Assembly (NCBI RefSeq): GCF_001644015.1
Contig: NZ_LUUI01000114.1
Location: 23,178 to 87,177, forward strand
Length of the DNA: 64,000 bases
Reading direction: 5' to 3'
Source: Methylomonas lenta
GTDB lineage: Bacteria > Pseudomonadota > Gammaproteobacteria > Methylococcales > Methylomonadaceae
In this document: one piece after another, positions 1 to 7,216 of the stretch
Layout of the letters: every line of letters begins with the position of its first letter
Numbering within the stretch: position 1 is the stretch's first letter
Position numbers and translations under genes: made by a program
The notes under the pieces: generated by a model
What the model saw: the letters and a program-made list of their open reading frames with translations, nothing else
Databases searched by the model: none
What the model was told of the DNA's origin: nothing

Positions 1-1455
1 TTTCCGAAAACCGAAGCCGATTACGCTCAGGTGACTTTAACCTTACCTTTCGGTACCCCATTGAGCAAAACAGAGGCCGTGTCGCAACATTTAATTGCCG
101 CTGCGCATCGCGTCGCCGCCAGCATACCGCAGGGCGATAAATTGCTTACCGGCGTCTTCGCCGAATTGGGCACTACCGATCATCGCCAAAGCTTGGGTAG
201 TCATTTGGCCTCGATTCGGGCCTATCTGGCAGAGCCGGAAGTGCGGGAAAAAATCATGAGTACCGAGCAGTTTAGTCAGCGCTGGCGGGAAGAGGCAGGT
301 GAAATTGTCGGCATCGAATCGATACTGTTCGAATCCGATGCTGGCGGGCCTGGTTCCGGTTCCGCGCTTACCATAGAACTCAATCATCGCGATATCAAAG
401 TGCTGGAACAAGCCAGTGAGCAATTGGCGGCCATACTGAGTGCTTACCCGATGGTTAACGATGTCAATGATGGTTTTAGTGCCGGTAAAGAACAGCTTGA
501 CTTCAGCTTGTTACCGGAAGGCAAAAGTTTGGGTTTGACTACACAGAATGTCGCGCGGCAAATTCGTAATGCCTACTATGGTGCCGAAGTCATCCGCCAG
601 CAGCGCGGTCGAAATGAAATCAAGATTATGGTGCGCCTACCTGAAGACGAAAGAATGTCGGAGCAAAATCTCAGCAAACTCATGCTGTGGACGCCGGCGG
701 GTAAGGAAATTCCGTTGCGGGAAGCGGTCAGCATGAAGCGGGGTCATGCCTATACCGAAATCAACCGTCGTAACGGTCGGCGTAATGTGCAAGTTAAATC
801 CGGTGTCACCCCAAAAAGTAGAGCCGGGGAAATTATCAACGACCTGAAAGCGACCGAGTTGCCCAGATTAATGGAGACATTTCCAGGCTTGCAGTACAGT
901 TTTCAGGGTAGTCAGGCCGATATGGCAGAAAGTTTTGGCAGCTTGAAGCTAGGTTTCGTACTGGCGGTTCTGGCTATTTACGCCATGTTGGCAATTCCGT
1001 TTCAAAGCTATTTACTGCCTTTTATCGTCATTGTCAGTATTCCATTCGGCATTATCGGCGCCATTTTTGGGCATATGCTGATGGGCTTTGATTTAAGCAT
1101 TATGAGTATGCTGGGCATCGTCGCGTTATCCGGCATTGTCGTCAACGATGCGCTGGTTTTGATCAATTACGCCACAGAACTGAGGATGGACAGTACAAAG
1201 TCGGCCTTACAAGCCATTAAGCAGGCCTGCATTCAGCGCTTCAGGCCTATCTTGTTGACGACCTTGACCACCTTTGGCGGGCTGATGCCGATGATTTTGG
1301 AAACTTCGCGGCAAGCGAGAATATTGATTCCGATGGCGATATCCATCGGTTTCGGGATTTTATTCGCCACGCTGATTACCTTGATTTTGATACCATCGCT
1401 GTATCTAATCGTCGACGATATCAAACGGCTGACCGGGCAGGGTACGCGGCATTAA
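1..1455 (+). CDS. RND efflux transporter permease, C-terminal half (5' end outside window)
   Basis: The frame is open from the first base and codes for about 484 residues, roughly the C-terminal half of an AcrB/MexB-type inner-membrane pump (full members are about 1,000-1,050 residues). The first 300 residues are the second periplasmic porter/docking region. After that come closely spaced membrane helices (LGFVLAVLAIYAMLAIPF, then SYLLPFIVIVSIPFGIIGAI) and the conserved GIVVNDALVLIN helix with the RPILLTTLTT segment. Such proteins export drugs, metals or lipids by proton antiport together with a periplasmic adaptor and an outer-membrane channel; the substrate cannot be told from this half. 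An internal GTG at 31 is not the real start, because the reading frame and the homology continue upstream of it. Confidence 0.9.
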   Translation, partial: FPKTEADYAQVTLTLPFGTPLSKTEAVSQHLIAAAHRVAASIPQGDKLLTGVFAELGTTDHRQSLGSHLASIRAYLAEPEVREKIMSTEQFSQRWREEAGEIVGIESILFESDAGGPGSGSALTIELNHRDIKVLEQASEQLAAILSAYPMVNDVNDGFSAGKEQLDFSLLPEGKSLGLTTQNVARQIRNAYYGAEVIRQQRGRNEIKIMVRLPEDERMSEQNLSKLMLWTPAGKEIPLREAVSMKRGHAYTEINRRNGRRNVQVKSGVTPKSRAGEIINDLKATELPRLMETFPGLQYSFQGSQADMAESFGSLKLGFVLAVLAIYAMLAIPFQSYLLPFIVIVSIPFGIIGAIFGHMLMGFDLSIMSMLGIVALSGIVVNDALVLINYATELRMDSTKSALQAIKQACIQRFRPILLTTLTTFGGLMPMILETSRQARILIPMAISIGFGILFATLITLILIPSLYLIVDDIKRLTGQGTRH

Positions 1456-1507
1456 AGTAGTAATCACCGATTAGGATAAGCTTGTGGCCTGGAATGTCAC
1501 GTAACCA

Positions 1508-2698
1508 CTATTGCGGCAAGCTGAGCCCTGGGCTTTTATTTAGACAGCTGGCAAACCAGGAGGCGTAGCTATTAATTTGATGAGCAGTTGTATATTGTTG
1601 GCCTACAGACTTTGCTATATCGGCTTTTAACTGATGGTAGTTCTCCTCAGCTAAAGCCTTTAACTGTTCAGACCATAAGTCTATGGTATCTTCATCTATA
1701 ACAGGTATATCGGCGTTTCGATTTTTAAATGGTAGTACTGTGCCAGCCTTACCGACGATCTCCGGTAAGGCGCCGGCATCGGATACTAAGGTCGGTATAC
1801 CGTTGGCCAAGGCTTCCGCTGCAAGCCTTCCGGCTGCTTCATCTACCAGGGAAGGCATTAGCAATACCCGGGTTGCGGCAAAAATGTCTTTGGGTAACAC
1901 CGAGCCGGATGAAAACATGACATTGTGCAGTTTTTCTATTTCAATACCTGCTGCTTGCGCAATGATATTGAAATGACCGCTGTGAGCGCGCGATTCCACT
2001 ATCAGGAATGGCAAGTCTGGATGTCTTGCGGCAAGATGGGCAATCAATTCGGCACCTTTTGCGCGTTCCGGATTGACGAATGTAAAGAATATCGGCTCTT
2101 TTTCGGTTGCGATTATCTCCTGATCCCAAATTGGCGGCGCTAATATCTGCACATTTTTGTAGCCTGCCGCAGCATATCGCTGAGCCATAAATGCCGATGG
2201 CACTAACAGTTCATCGTATTCCTGAATGATGGCACGCAAATAAGCCAGATTGTGCAGGGCAAATATCACTCGAATACCACGCGCACGCGCCATGGCACGC
2301 CGACGTAAATCTGCAGTTGTAGCACCAAACGTCAGTATCAAATCGGGCCGAAATGTGTCGAGTATTGATGAATAACGCCGATCAAAAAAATCAGACACTT
2401 TAATGTGCGGGTGGGTTACGGAATTTTGGTCAAACTCAATCAGTTCGAAATCGATACCTTCATGCTGCAGACGAAGGATGGTTTGATTTTCGTTATGAGA
2501 GCCACCATCGCGTGTTGTTCTGGTCGCTTGTGGAAATACATTGGCAGCATTCCCTTCGGTCAAGTCAGTAGACAAGGCATGTACCTGCCAGCCGGATTTG
2601 GCAAGCAGGTATGCCATGTGCCGCATTGATACTGCTGCGCCGCTCGACCCATCAAAGGGCGATTGAGTCAGCAGTAATAATAGGCGTGGTGAAGTCAA
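1508..2698 (-). CDS. Glycosyltransferase, GT-B fold (group 1/4 type)
   Basis: A 396-residue protein with a GT4-like layout. The N-terminal acceptor domain opens with LLLLTQSPFDGSSGAAVSM, and the C-terminal donor domain ends with the typical LLMPSLVDEAAGRLAAEALA stretch and GALPEIVGKAG, where the acidic residue and Gly-rich loops contact the nucleotide sugar. It probably transfers a sugar in surface glycan synthesis. The TTG start overlaps the stop of the upstream sorted-protein gene (TTGA, 4 bp), so the two are probably translated together. A later ATG (residue 25) is possible but would remove the first strand of the Rossmann fold. Specificity is unknown. Confidence 0.8.
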   Translation of the reverse strand: MTSPRLLLLLTQSPFDGSSGAAVSMRHMAYLLAKSGWQVHALSTDLTEGNAANVFPQATRTTRDGGSHNENQTILRLQHEGIDFELIEFDQNSVTHPHIKVSDFFDRRYSSILDTFRPDLILTFGATTADLRRRAMARARGIRVIFALHNLAYLRAIIQEYDELLVPSAFMAQRYAAAGYKNVQILAPPIWDQEIIATEKEPIFFTFVNPERAKGAELIAHLAARHPDLPFLIVESRAHSGHFNIIAQAAGIEIEKLHNVMFSSGSVLPKDIFAATRVLLMPSLVDEAAGRLAAEALANGIPTLVSDAGALPEIVGKAGTVLPFKNRNADIPVIDEDTIDLWSEQLKALAEENYHQLKADIAKSVGQQYTTAHQINSYASWFASCLNKSPGLSLPQ

Positions 2699-3516
2699 GC
2701 CTGGCGTCGGCCGGCCTTGGATAGTAAAGGCAGTAATCCGCTAAGGAATAACAATGCTGCGCCGGGCACAGGTACCGCGGTGACATAGCTCACATCGATA
2801 GATTGGTTGGGGACATTCAGAGAAACGCCGGGAAAATGGGTGGTATAGACGCCATTGTCGGTTCGCCTCCAGTCATAGGCCGAGCCATACACACCTATCA
2901 CGATTTGCCAATAGTAGTTATCCGAACCGACTTCGTAATCCTGTAATGGCTCAGTAGTGACGGAGCCTATCAGATTATCGCCATTGATTTCTGTCCAGTT
3001 ATCCAGCAAAGCATTGTTAACATTATTGTAAGGTTCGTAACTACCCAAGTAGGCAGACAGAACATAGCTCATCCCGGTGGCAGGCGTATCAAAGTCCACA
3101 CTGAAATCGTAATGGATGCTCAGTGAGTCGCCAACACCTGGCGCGCGTTGCACTGTGCCGCCCCAAACCATTGCTACCCCGGCATCGTGAGAGAAATAAT
3201 AAGGCTGACCATTATCGTCATAATGCATGTTGTGTGCGTACAGCTCTGCTGCAGTTGTTGATACTGATCCATAAAGTTTGGGCGAGCCGTCAGGATTTGT
3301 TTCGTTTAGCACCTGGCTATTGCCGGGGCCAGAGTCATAATCTGCAAAGTAACCCGATGAATTATAAAAATAGCTGCCGGAATAATTGACCTGTAAGTCG
3401 TCAAGCGATACGGGGTCGGCCTGCGCCATATTACTTACCGGGACGATGGCCAATGCGGCAATCAGCGGTGAGTTTGATTTGAGAAGAGAACGGGCGCGAT
3501 TTAATAGCTGAGACAT
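2695..3516 (-). CDS. VPLPA/PEP-CTERM-type sorted extracellular protein
   Basis: A 273-residue exported protein. It has an N-terminal signal peptide (basic start, hydrophobic SPLIAALAIVPVSNMAQA) and a Tyr/Asn/Gly-rich body without a recognised domain. The C-terminus is a tripartite sorting tail: the short motif VPVPGAA, a hydrophobic stretch LLFLSGLLPLL, and the basic end GRRQA. This is the pattern of proteins processed by exosortase-type enzymes and attached to, or released with, exopolysaccharide. No exosortase is in the window. The downstream glycosyltransferase overlaps it by 4 bp, linking it to surface glycan production. A 21-bp motif upstream is shared with the other PEP-CTERM gene in this window. 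Confidence 0.75.
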   Translation of the reverse strand: MSQLLNRARSLLKSNSPLIAALAIVPVSNMAQADPVSLDDLQVNYSGSYFYNSSGYFADYDSGPGNSQVLNETNPDGSPKLYGSVSTTAAELYAHNMHYDDNGQPYYFSHDAGVAMVWGGTVQRAPGVGDSLSIHYDFSVDFDTPATGMSYVLSAYLGSYEPYNNVNNALLDNWTEINGDNLIGSVTTEPLQDYEVGSDNYYWQIVIGVYGSAYDWRRTDNGVYTTHFPGVSLNVPNQSIDVSYVTAVPVPGAALLFLSGLLPLLSKAGRRQA

Positions 3517-3547
3517 GTCATGATCTATGTGGGTTGAGGATGAAATA

Positions 3548-3575
3548 ATGGTAACTTGAGATATCTAGTTGTCAA
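3548..3575 (-). promoter_or_regulatory. Candidate sigma-70 promoter of the VPLPA-CTERM gene
   Basis: On the minus strand there is TTGACA (3575-3570, perfect -35), a 16-bp spacer and TACCAT (3553-3548, 4 of 6 to TATAAT). It lies about 35-60 bp ahead of the ATG, immediately downstream of the shared motif at 3579-3599. Seen by eye only. Confidence 0.4.
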
Positions 3576-3578
3576 TAC

Positions 3579-3599
3579 GTACAAAAGGGCAGAGCTTAG
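3579..3599 (-). promoter_or_regulatory. Shared upstream motif of PEP-CTERM genes, copy 1
   Basis: On the plus strand it begins GTACAAAAGGGCAG and ends CTTAG. It matches 17522-17542, upstream of the other PEP-CTERM gene, at 18 of 21 positions. It starts 63 bp upstream of the ATG, next to the -35 element. Probably a binding site for a common regulator of sorted surface proteins; the regulator is unknown. Confidence 0.45.
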
Positions 3600-3762
3600 G
3601 GTTAGGGTCTACGTAAACATTGAATAACATTTGAATGGGCCAGGGGGGTAAGCCTAATCCTAATATTTAACAGCTTCAAAAGTTGCAAAATATTACTGAC
3701 GGGATTGCAAACTCCGTCCGATTAAGGTTGCATGTCCCCGACGCCTACGCTACCTGCGGGCG

Positions 3763-5931
3763 TTAAACAATCTCCAACTTGGCATAAGCCAGCATCAGCC
3801 ATTTAATCCCGGCATTACGGAAATTGACTTGCACCCGTTCCTGATCGCCATCGCCTTCGGTTTGCAAGACTACGCCTTCGCCGAACTTTTCATGTTTGAC
3901 GCTTTGTCCTAACCGGTATTTGCCGGTTTTTGTGCTCATCTTGCCAAGATCGCTGTTGCTGTTAGCTAGCGGGCGACTGATATTGGCGCGCATGCGGATT
4001 TCCTGCAACGATTCGGGCGGTATTTCCTTTAAAAACCGGGAAGGGCGCGGATAGCTGTCTTTGCCGTACAAGCGGCGGGATTCGGCATGGGTCAGGTACA
4101 ATTGTTCCATGGCGCGGGTAATGCCGACATAACATAAACGGCGTTCTTCTTGCAGGCGACCAACATCATCTGTGGATTGCTGGGAAGGAAACAGACCTTC
4201 TTCCAGGCCCACCATAAACACCAGTTTGAATTCCAGACCTTTTGCGGAATGCAATGTCATCAGCTGCACGCAATCTTCATCGACATCGGCTTGCATGTCG
4301 CCGGCTTCCAATGCAGCATGGGTGAGAAACATATCTAGTTCGCTGATATTTTCTTCGGTTTGATTGTCGACATCAAATAGACGTGCCGCATTGACTAACT
4401 CCTCCAGGTTTTCCACCCGGGCTTCGCCTTTGTCTTGTTTTTCTTTTTTATACAGTTCGATTAGGCCGCTTTTTTCCACCACCAGTTTGACGGTTTCGTA
4501 CAATTCCAGGTCTTGAGTGTCGGTGCCTAATTGCAGAATTAACTGTAAAAAACCTTTTAAGGCATTGCTGGCGCGCGGTGGTAAACGGTTTTCGTTAAGC
4601 ATGCATTCGGCAGCTTGCCACATGGATAAGCTTTGCTCCCGGGCTAGCACCCGCATGTCATCCATAGTTTTAGCGCCGATGCCACGGGTTGGGGTGTTGA
4701 CTACGCGTTCGAAGGAGGCGTCGTCATCGTGATGGCTGGCCAGACGCAGATAGGCGAGGGCATTTTTGATTTCCATCCGCTCAAAAAAGCGTAAACCACC
4801 ATATACACGATAGGGGGTGCCGGTAGTCATCAAGCGCTCTTCAAATTGCCTGGATTGGGCGTTGGAGCGATATAAAATAGCTATATCGCTGCGCAAGCCG
4901 CCGTCTTTGACCCATTGGCGAATTTTTTCCACCACAAAATAAGCTTCATCTTGTTCGTTAAAGGCGGTGTACAAAGAAATGGCATGCCCCTCGCCGGCTT
5001 CGGTCCACAGTTCTTTTCCCATCCGGCTGTCGTTGTTGGCAATCAAGGTGTTGGCGGCTTTTAAAATATGGCCGGTGGAGCGGTAGTTTTGCTCCAGTTT
5101 AACCACTTGATGGCCGGGGTACTGTTTTTGGAAGGCAAAAATATTTTCGATTTTGGCACCGCGCCAACCGTATATCGATTGGTCGTCATCACCGACTACG
5201 AACAAGTTGTTATTGCCTTCGGTTAATAAACGTAACCAGGCATATTGTATGGTATTGGTATCTTGAAACTCGTCGACATGCACTTGTTGAAAACGCTGGC
5301 GGTAAAAATTCAACAAATCCTCGTTATCGCGCAGCAGTTCGTGGGCGCGCAACAGTAATTCGGCAAAATCTACCAGGCCGGAACGGTCGCAGAGCTCTTC
5401 GTAAGCTTTGTAAACAATCAGCATTTGCCGCTGATAAAAGTCGCCGTTGTCGGCCATGTGCCGGGCACGAATGCCTTCTTCTTTTTGGCCGTTGATAAAC
5501 CATTGCACCTGTTTGGGCGGCCATTTGCTGTCGTCGATATTCATGGCTTTTAGCAGACGTTTTACGATGCGTAATTGATCGTCGCTGTCCATCACCTGAA
5601 AGTTATCCGGTAGTTTTGCCTGTTTGGCGTGCTGACGTAAAAGTCTATGGGCAAGGCCGTGGAAGGTGCCTATCCACATTGAGCGGGCCGATATTTCCAG
5701 CAGTTCTTCAACTCGCCCGCGCATTTCGTTGGCGGCTTTGTTGGTAAAGGTGACCGCCAAGATATGCTGCGGCGAAATATGATTGATTTTAATGTGCCAG
5801 GCGATGCGGTGTACTAATACGCGGGTTTTACCACTGCCGGCACCGGCTAATACCAGCATGGCCTGCGGTGGAGCGGAAACAGCCAGACGCTGGGCATCAT
5901 TTAGCGGGGCTATGATTGAGGAGACATCCAT
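3763..5931 (-). CDS. uvrD: DNA helicase II (UvrD), SF1 3'-5' helicase
   Basis: A 722-residue superfamily 1A helicase that unwinds DNA in nucleotide excision repair and methyl-directed mismatch repair and dislodges RecA or stalled polymerase. It starts MDVSSIIAPLNDAQRLAV, very close to the enterobacterial UvrD N-terminus. Visible motifs are Walker A AGAGSGKT (residues 29-36), motif Ia AVTFTNKAANEM, DEFQDTN near residue 220, GDDDQSIYGWRGA, QNYRS, LMTLHSAKGLEF and the motif VI region VGITRA. The C-terminal 50 residues form the Tudor-like domain (GQSVKHEKFGEGVV). Length is normal for UvrD and longer than typical Rep. It is monocistronic; the upstream gene is divergent. Confidence 0.95.
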   Translation of the reverse strand: MDVSSIIAPLNDAQRLAVSAPPQAMLVLAGAGSGKTRVLVHRIAWHIKINHISPQHILAVTFTNKAANEMRGRVEELLEISARSMWIGTFHGLAHRLLRQHAKQAKLPDNFQVMDSDDQLRIVKRLLKAMNIDDSKWPPKQVQWFINGQKEEGIRARHMADNGDFYQRQMLIVYKAYEELCDRSGLVDFAELLLRAHELLRDNEDLLNFYRQRFQQVHVDEFQDTNTIQYAWLRLLTEGNNNLFVVGDDDQSIYGWRGAKIENIFAFQKQYPGHQVVKLEQNYRSTGHILKAANTLIANNDSRMGKELWTEAGEGHAISLYTAFNEQDEAYFVVEKIRQWVKDGGLRSDIAILYRSNAQSRQFEERLMTTGTPYRVYGGLRFFERMEIKNALAYLRLASHHDDDASFERVVNTPTRGIGAKTMDDMRVLAREQSLSMWQAAECMLNENRLPPRASNALKGFLQLILQLGTDTQDLELYETVKLVVEKSGLIELYKKEKQDKGEARVENLEELVNAARLFDVDNQTEENISELDMFLTHAALEAGDMQADVDEDCVQLMTLHSAKGLEFKLVFMVGLEEGLFPSQQSTDDVGRLQEERRLCYVGITRAMEQLYLTHAESRRLYGKDSYPRPSRFLKEIPPESLQEIRMRANISRPLANSNSDLGKMSTKTGKYRLGQSVKHEKFGEGVVLQTEGDGDQERVQVNFRNAGIKWLMLAYAKLEIV

Positions 5932-6030
5932 ATTTATTTGCAGAATTTAATGAGCTGTGTATATTTGCTGACACTTAAGGGAAAGCCTTACGTCAGGAAA
6001 ATAAAAAATATTACATAGAGAGGGTTGGAA

Positions 6031-6306
6031 ATGAATTTTGATTATAAACGTATGATTAAGTTTGAGCACAATGTCGGGGCAAAAGACAAAAAAGTTCGCA
6101 TGATAGCGGGCGTTGTATTGTTGGCGGCATCTTTGTTTACTGCAAAAATATTGCTGTTAATAGTCGGTTTGTTACTAGTAACTACTAGTTATATTGGCTG
6201 GTGTCCGGCTTATTCAGGGTTTGATAAAAACACACTGGGTTCAGATGCTGATACAGTCGTTGCTGATGCAGGGGCGGAGACTGACACTGACAACGACGGT
6301 CAATAA
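6031..6306 (+). CDS. DUF2892 (YgaP-like transmembrane) family small protein
   Basis: A 91-residue protein with the DUF2892 pattern: NVGAKDKKVRMIAGVVLL, two hydrophobic helices separated by a short turn, then the conserved GWCPAY segment before a short polar tail. Family members are small inner-membrane proteins, sometimes fused to rhodanese domains, of unclear role. I place the start at the ATG at 6031, because AGAGAGGG lies about 7 bp ahead. An in-frame TTG six bases earlier would sit inside that spacer. A strong hairpin follows the stop. Confidence 0.7.
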   Translation: MNFDYKRMIKFEHNVGAKDKKVRMIAGVVLLAASLFTAKILLLIVGLLLVTTSYIGWCPAYSGFDKNTLGSDADTVVADAGAETDTDNDGQ

Positions 6307-6312
6307 AACATA

Positions 6313-6351
6313 GATCCTCTAAATTCGGATTTTTGTCGAATTTAGAGGATC
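6313..6351. terminator. Bidirectional rho-independent type terminator
   Basis: A perfect 15-bp stem (6313-6327 with 6337-6351) and a 9-base T-rich loop, located exactly between the convergent DUF2892 and fxsA stops. No long T tract follows the stem. Confidence 0.7.
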
Positions 6352-6353
6352 AA

Positions 6354-6803
6354 TTAATCTTTGCTATCTTCTTTACTAAATTCTCCTTCAATTGCATCTA
6401 TATCGGGGCGTTTTTGTTTAAATGCGCTGCCGAATTCTGATACCAATAAATGGTTTTCGATGATGTATTGGGCAATTTTGCGGCGTAAAGTCGGGATAAG
6501 GCAGGCAAACCCCAAAATATCGGTAAAGAAACCGGGCGTCAGTAACAGCGCGCCGCCGACCAATAGAATCGGCCCCTCTATCATTTCATAGGCTGGAATC
6601 GTACCTTGCGCCAAATTGGTTTGAAAGCGTTGCCAGGTGACAAAGCCTTGACGGCGTAATAACCAGGCGCCTAGCGCGGCGGTAAATACCACCAGAAAGA
6701 TTGTTGGGAAAGCACCAATTAAGCTGCCGACTTGTAGCAATAGGTAAATCTCTACAAAAGGCACGACAAGAAAAAATATAAACAGGATTTGCAGGGGTTT
6801 CAT
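6354..6803 (-). CDS. fxsA: FxsA family membrane protein
   Basis: A 149-residue protein starting MKPLQILFIFFLVVPFVEIYLL, the classical FxsA opening, with further helices (IGAFPTIFLVVFTAALGAWL and LLVGGALLLTPGFFTDILGF) and an acidic tail. FxsA is an inner-membrane protein whose overexpression suppresses F exclusion of phage T7; its normal role is unclear. The frame extends 24 codons upstream to an ATG at 6875, but the MKPLQ start gives the usual family length and begins directly with the first membrane helix. Confidence 0.8.
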   Translation of the reverse strand: MKPLQILFIFFLVVPFVEIYLLLQVGSLIGAFPTIFLVVFTAALGAWLLRRQGFVTWQRFQTNLAQGTIPAYEMIEGPILLVGGALLLTPGFFTDILGFACLIPTLRRKIAQYIIENHLLVSEFGSAFKQKRPDIDAIEGEFSKEDSKD

Positions 6804-6898
6804 TAGAGAACTCGTTGTTGGGTTAAAAATGACGTCACTTTTTAGCGGAAACTTTGTATCTCGACAAAATTTCAAGTCATTTGCAGGATAATAGCAGC

Positions 6899-7216
6899 AT
6901 GTATCATTTGATTTATTGTACCTGTCCTGACCAGGAAACTGCTGAGCGGATTGCCCGGCAATTGATCAGCGATAAATTGGCGGCTTGCGTTAACATTTTA
7001 CCGGGTGTTAGCTCGATTTACGAATGGCAAGGCCAAATCGAAATTGCGCAGGAACATTTGTTGCTGATAAAAAGTCAAGAATCTCTTTATGCGACAATTG
7101 AAACTGCCATTAAAGCGTTACACCCTTATCAATTGCCGGAAATCATTGCAGTCGCCATAGAACGCGGCTCTGCTGAATACTTAAAATGGATCGATTCATG
7201 CCTGTCTACCGACTAA
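6899..7216 (+). CDS. cutA: CutA divalent-cation tolerance protein
   Basis: A 105-residue trimeric ferredoxin-like protein. Starting at the ATG at 6899 gives MYHLIYCTCPDQETAERIARQL, the standard CutA beginning, followed by KLAACVNILPGVSSIYEWQG, the most conserved block, and LHPYQLPEIIAV. CutA is linked to copper tolerance in E. coli, but its biochemical role is not settled. The 3' end overlaps the start of dsbD, the same neighbour it has in E. coli (cutA-dsbD). An upstream in-frame ATG at 6854 would add 15 unconserved residues. Confidence 0.9.
   Translation: MYHLIYCTCPDQETAERIARQLISDKLAACVNILPGVSSIYEWQGQIEIAQEHLLLIKSQESLYATIETAIKALHPYQLPEIIAVAIERGSAEYLKWIDSCLSTD

Noticed and set aside
5940-5975. 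Possible LexA box ahead of uvrD (CTGTGTATATTTGCTG)
   Set aside because: Only one half fits CTGT-N8-ACAG; the second half reads GCTG. Too weak to call SOS control.
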